From positions 1 through 9,372 of the forward strand of contig CALGIA010000013.1 in assembly GCA_937916005.1 (NCBI GenBank): a stretch of 9,372 nucleotides of DNA. Direction: 5' to 3'. The notes beneath the pieces are model-generated. The model saw nothing but the letters and a program-made list of their open reading frames with translations. It did not search any database and had not been told where the DNA came from. The stretch is from an uncultured Rhodospirillaceae bacterium (GTDB lineage: Bacteria > Pseudomonadota > Alphaproteobacteria > MPNO01). A program made the translations under genes and the position numbers. Positions 7,098 through 9,372 of the stretch are shown piece by piece (positions within the stretch are counted from its first letter, which is position 1; each line of letters starts with the position of its first letter).

Positions 7098-8557
7098 AGG
7101 AAACGCTCCCGCGCCGCGGCGGCGGCCTGCTTGACATTGTCAGGCGCCGTGCCGCCGAAGCTGGTCCGGCTGGCGACCGAATTATCGACGCCCAGAACGG
7201 TGAACACCTCGTCATGGATGCCGGGCTCAACCGCCTGCATCTCGGCCAGCGTAAGTTCGGACAGATCGCAGCCCCTGGCCTCGGCCTTCCCAACCAACTC
7301 GCCGGTGACATGATGGGCCCGGCGGAACGGCAGGTTCAGCGCGCGCACCAGCCAGTCGGCCAGATCGGTCGCGGTGACGAAACCGTCTTCCATGGATTGC
7401 CGCAGCCTTGCTTCATCGAAGCGAAGATCGCGCACCATGCCGGTGGCCGCCGCGATGCACAGCCCCAGCGTATCGGCGGCATCGAAGACCGGTTCCTTGT
7501 CTTCCTGCATGTCCTTGGAATAGGCCAGCGGCAGGCCCTTCATGACCACCATCAGGCCGGTCAGCGCGCCGATGATGCGGCCGGATTTACCCCGCAGCAA
7601 TTCGGCCGCATCCGGGTTGCGCTTTTGCGGCATGATCGATGAGCCGGTGGTGAACCCGTCGCCCAGCGCCGCGAAGGCGAACTGGGCCGAACACCAGAGC
7701 ACTATTTCCTCGCCCATGCGGGACAGATGCATGGCCGCGATTGAGGCGGCGGCAAGAAATTCCAGAACAAAATCCCGGTCCGACACCGCATCCAGCGAGT
7801 TCGCCGCCGGCCGGTCGAAGCCGAGCGCAGAGGCCGTCATGTGACGGTCCACCGGGAACGATGTGCCGGCAAGAGCGGCCACGCCGAGCGGAGACTCGTT
7901 CATCCGCGCCCGGGCATCCGCAAACCGCCCCCGGTCGCGGCCGAACATTTCCACATAGGCCAGCAGATGGTGACCCAGGGTCACCGGCTGGGCGGCCTGT
8001 AAATGGGTGAAGCCGGGCATGACCGTGGCGGCGTGTTCGTCGGCCCGGTCGATCAACGCTTCCTGCAACGCGCGCAAGCCCGCATCCATGGCATCGCAGG
8101 CGTCACGCAGCCAGAGCCGCAAATCCGTCGCCACCTGGTCGTTGCGCGAACGCGCCGTGTGCAGGCGCCCGGCGGCATCGCCGATCAGTTCGGCCAGCCG
8201 CGCCTCGATATTCAAATGGATATCTTCCAGCGATGATTTGAATCCGAAGTCGCCGGAATTGATTTCGGCCAGAATCCGGTCGAGACCATCCAGGATCAGC
8301 CCACCGTCGCCGGCCTCGATAATCTTCTGGGCGACCAGCATTTCGCAATGGGCCTTGGAGCCCCTTATATCCTGGGCATAAAGGCGCTTGTCAAATTCGA
8401 TCGACGCGTTGATGCTCTCCATCAAGGCGTCGGGACCGGAATCGAAGCGCCCGCCCCACATTGTATTAACGCCTCCGGCTTGGGCGTTCGCGCCTCCGGC
8501 TTGGGTATTAACGCCTCCAGAAACGGGCTTGCTCTTGTTGTCGGATTTCGCACTCAT
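7094..8557 (-). CDS. argH: Argininosuccinate lyase
   Basis: Cleaves argininosuccinate to arginine and fumarate, the last step of arginine synthesis; cytoplasmic homotetramer of the fumarase/aspartase superfamily. The 487-residue reading contains MWGGRF (33-38), EDIHLNIEARL, the HTARSRNDQVATD segment (133-145), PGFTHLQAAQPV with the catalytic His185, and the signature loop GSSIMPQKRNPD (305-316) with the catalytic serine. E. coli ArgH (457 residues) begins almost directly at the WGGRF motif, so the first 32 residues here are extra. They include a 7-residue tandem repeat. An ATG at 8461 (MWGGRF, 455 residues) has GGAGG 10 nt upstream, whereas the ATG at 8557 has no clear Shine-Dalgarno, so 8461 may be the true start. 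The 3' end overlaps lptM by ATGA. Confidence 0.95.
   Translation of the reverse strand: MSAKSDNKSKPVSGGVNTQAGGANAQAGGVNTMWGGRFDSGPDALMESINASIEFDKRLYAQDIRGSKAHCEMLVAQKIIEAGDGGLILDGLDRILAEINSGDFGFKSSLEDIHLNIEARLAELIGDAAGRLHTARSRNDQVATDLRLWLRDACDAMDAGLRALQEALIDRADEHAATVMPGFTHLQAAQPVTLGHHLLAYVEMFGRDRGRFADARARMNESPLGVAALAGTSFPVDRHMTASALGFDRPAANSLDAVSDRDFVLEFLAAASIAAMHLSRMGEEIVLWCSAQFAFAALGDGFTTGSSIMPQKRNPDAAELLRGKSGRIIGALTGLMVVMKGLPLAYSKDMQEDKEPVFDAADTLGLCIAAATGMVRDLRFDEARLRQSMEDGFVTATDLADWLVRALNLPFRRAHHVTGELVGKAEARGCDLSELTLAEMQAVEPGIHDEVFTVLGVDNSVASRTSFGGTAPDNVKQAAAAARERFL
8463..8519. repeat. 21-bp tandem repeat at the argH 5' end (2.7 copies)
   Basis: The units at 8463-8483, 8484-8504 and 8505-8519 (partial) share the core GCCTCCGGCTTGG. 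Units 1 and 3 also share GTATTAACGCCTCC, while unit 2 has GCGTTCG in place of GTATTAAC's start. Read on the minus strand in the argH frame they give GGVNTQA, GGANAQA and GGVNT. Each copy contains GGAGG (minus strand), the last one 10 nt before the ATG at 8461. Confidence 0.9.
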
Positions 8558-8607
8558 GATCTTGCGGCCGTTCCAGTCAAAAATTCCAACGCGGGTGAAC
8601 AGGTAAC
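8558..8607. promoter_or_regulatory. Divergent argH / tlpA control region
   Basis: Only 50 bp separate the annotated argH ATG from the tlpA-like ATG, so both promoters must be compressed here or lie inside the opposing genes. On the minus strand a TTGACT (8582-8577) could be an argH -35 box, but the sequence 17 bp on (ATGAGT, at the 8557 ATG) is a poor -10. If used, it would place the transcript start within the extra N-terminal codons and favour the 8461 start. I found no good plus-strand promoter. Confidence 0.35.
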
Positions 8608-9192
8608 ATGTCTCTGAAAGTCAGGATCGCTTCCGGTCTTTTCGGTCTTGTCGCGATTATATTGATTGCGCTCGCCTTTGTATCAAATGATGTATCAAAC
8701 GAAAGCGATCACGCAAATCCGCCCCTTACCGGCTGGATGAAGAATTTTACGCCCGTCGCCGTTTCCGCGCCAACGCCGGAATTCCGCTTCCAGGACCGCA
8801 ATCTGAAATCCCTCGGGCTCGGCGATTTTCGGGGCCGGCTGGTGCTGGTCAATTTCTGGGCCACCTGGTGCGGCCCCTGTATCCACGAAATGCCGACCCT
8901 GGTCCGCCTGCACCAAAAACTCGACGGCAAGGATTTTCAGATCGTCGCCCTGTCGGAAGACCGCAAGGGTTGGGCGGTCATAACGCCATTTATCACGAAA
9001 AACAATCTCGCCGCACTGCCGGCCTATCACGACCCGGGCGGCAAGGCGGCCCGCGCCCTTGGTATCAAGGGGCTGCCGACCACCATATTATTCGACCGGT
9101 CGGGGCGCGAACTCGGCCGCCTGGCGGGCGTCGCCGAATGGGATTCAGCCGAGGTCGTGGCGCTGATGCGATATTACGCGGGTGGCCTTTAA
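8608..9192 (+). CDS. TlpA-family membrane-anchored thioredoxin-like protein
   Basis: A 194-residue protein. An uncleaved signal anchor (about residues 8-25) should hold it in the inner membrane with the rest in the periplasm. The thioredoxin-fold domain starts near 55 (PTPEFRFQDRNLKSLGLGDFRG laid out as in TlpA/ResA). It carries the redox motif WCGPC (87-91, Cys88 and Cys91) within VNFWATWCGPCIHEMP, and the cis-proline segment GLPTT (155-159, Pro157). Such proteins are thiol-disulfide reductases, for example in cytochrome c or oxidase assembly; the partner here is unknown. The ATG at 8608 follows AGGT 4 nt upstream. The gene is divergent from argH, an arrangement I recall from other Alphaproteobacteria. 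TlpA-like is confident, exact subfamily is not. Confidence 0.93.
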   Translation: MSLKVRIASGLFGLVAIILIALAFVSNDVSNESDHANPPLTGWMKNFTPVAVSAPTPEFRFQDRNLKSLGLGDFRGRLVLVNFWATWCGPCIHEMPTLVRLHQKLDGKDFQIVALSEDRKGWAVITPFITKNNLAALPAYHDPGGKAARALGIKGLPTTILFDRSGRELGRLAGVAEWDSAEVVALMRYYAGGL

Positions 9193-9221
9193 CCGCAATT
9201 TGAGTCTGAAACATAGAGAAT

Positions 9222-9249
9222 GGGAGAGGCTTCCTGATTTGACTCTCCC
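9222..9249. repeat. Inverted repeat GGGAGAG-N14-CTCTCCC overlapping the next gene's -35 box
   Basis: Perfect 7-bp arms at 9222-9228 and 9243-9249, with centres 21 bp apart, about two helical turns. The right arm overlaps the candidate -35 box TTGACT (9239-9244). It may be a repressor operator. No T-run follows, so a tlpA terminator is less likely, although a hairpin 30 nt after the tlpA stop cannot be excluded. Confidence 0.45.
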
Positions 9250-9266
9250 GTACGCTGCGCTAAGGT
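9239..9266 (+). promoter_or_regulatory. Candidate promoter of the crotonase-family gene
   Basis: TTGACT (9239-9244), a 16-bp spacer and TAAGGT (9261-9266). The -35 box matches 5 of 6 consensus bases; the -10 box matches 3 of 6, including the leading TA and final T. The predicted start near 9273 leaves a leader of about 33 nt before the ATG at 9306. Called by eye. Confidence 0.45.
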
Positions 9267-9305
9267 CTTAGGCAACAAGACACGCAAAAGGATTAGGGAA
9301 GTGAA

Positions 9306-9372
9306 ATGGCGGACTATAAATACGAGAACGTAAAAATCGATGTGCGCAACGGAATCGGTTGGGCCAGCATGA
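9306..9372 (+). CDS. Crotonase-family enzyme, probable p-hydroxycinnamoyl-CoA hydratase/lyase, first 22 residues
   Basis: Only the N-terminus MADYKYENVKIDVRNGIGWA plus SM is inside the window. The pattern Y..V.ID...GI.W, two to three residues before where a NRPEKRNAMS-type motif would follow, is that of enoyl-CoA hydratase superfamily proteins. It most resembles the start of p-hydroxycinnamoyl-CoA (feruloyl-CoA) hydratase/lyase, which cleaves hydroxycinnamoyl-CoA to an aromatic aldehyde and acetyl-CoA. The start is well supported by AGGGAAG about 4 nt before the ATG. The superfamily is likely; the specific enzyme is an inference from 22 residues and needs the downstream sequence. Confidence 0.6.
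   Translation, partial: MADYKYENVKIDVRNGIGWASM

Noticed and set aside
5746..7134. 462-codon plus-strand open frame opposite lysA
   Set aside because: It is antisense to lysA, lptM and the argH end, is rich in His, Arg and Gln as expected of a shadow frame in GC-rich DNA, and has no recognisable domain.
6958..7311. 118-codon upstream extension of lysA
   Set aside because: It is lptM and argH read in another frame; LysA homologues begin close to MSHFTYRDG.

Overview
The window looks like chromosomal DNA from a GC-rich alphaproteobacterium. The evidence is the GC-rich codon use, the long TIGR02302/DUF4175-type protein (a family I know mainly from Alphaproteobacteria), and the gene order divergent tlpA / argH-lptM-lysA-TIGR02302, which I recall from Rhodospirillales-like genomes. 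The exact taxon cannot be fixed from this sequence.

Layout from left to right. (1) A minus-strand LLM-class (luciferase-like) flavin oxidoreductase is cut by the left edge (1-334). (2) A plus-strand YbaN-like DUF454 inner-membrane protein follows (best start 516, end 929); its composition is noticeably less GC-rich than that of its neighbours. (3) About 335 bp with no convincing gene separates it from the convergent cysK. (4) A long minus-strand block is transcribed from about 8557 down to 1266: argH, a 47-residue LptM-type lipoprotein, lysA, the TIGR02302-family membrane protein, cysE and cysK. argH/lptM and lptM/lysA each overlap by ATGA, lysA overlaps the next start by about 25 nt, and cysE/cysK are 4 nt apart. 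A 107-nt gap before cysE holds a possible separate promoter. (5) Divergent from argH across 50 bp lies a TlpA-like membrane-anchored thioredoxin (8608-9192). (6) The start of a crotonase-family gene, probably a p-hydroxycinnamoyl-CoA hydratase/lyase, is cut by the right edge. It has a plausible promoter whose -35 box lies inside an inverted repeat.

Functionally, the minus-strand block joins the last steps of arginine (ArgH), lysine (LysA) and cysteine (CysE, CysK) synthesis to two envelope proteins: LptM, a partner of outer-membrane LptD assembly in E. coli, and the TIGR02302 protein of unknown function. No mobile element, CRISPR array, tRNA or rRNA was seen, and nothing amounts to a clearly new system. 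The points most worth a second look are the 21-bp tandem repeat with repeated GGAGG motifs at the argH 5' end, the CysE tail that lacks the usual terminal isoleucine, the operator-like inverted repeat before the crotonase gene, and the uncharacterised TIGR02302 protein.
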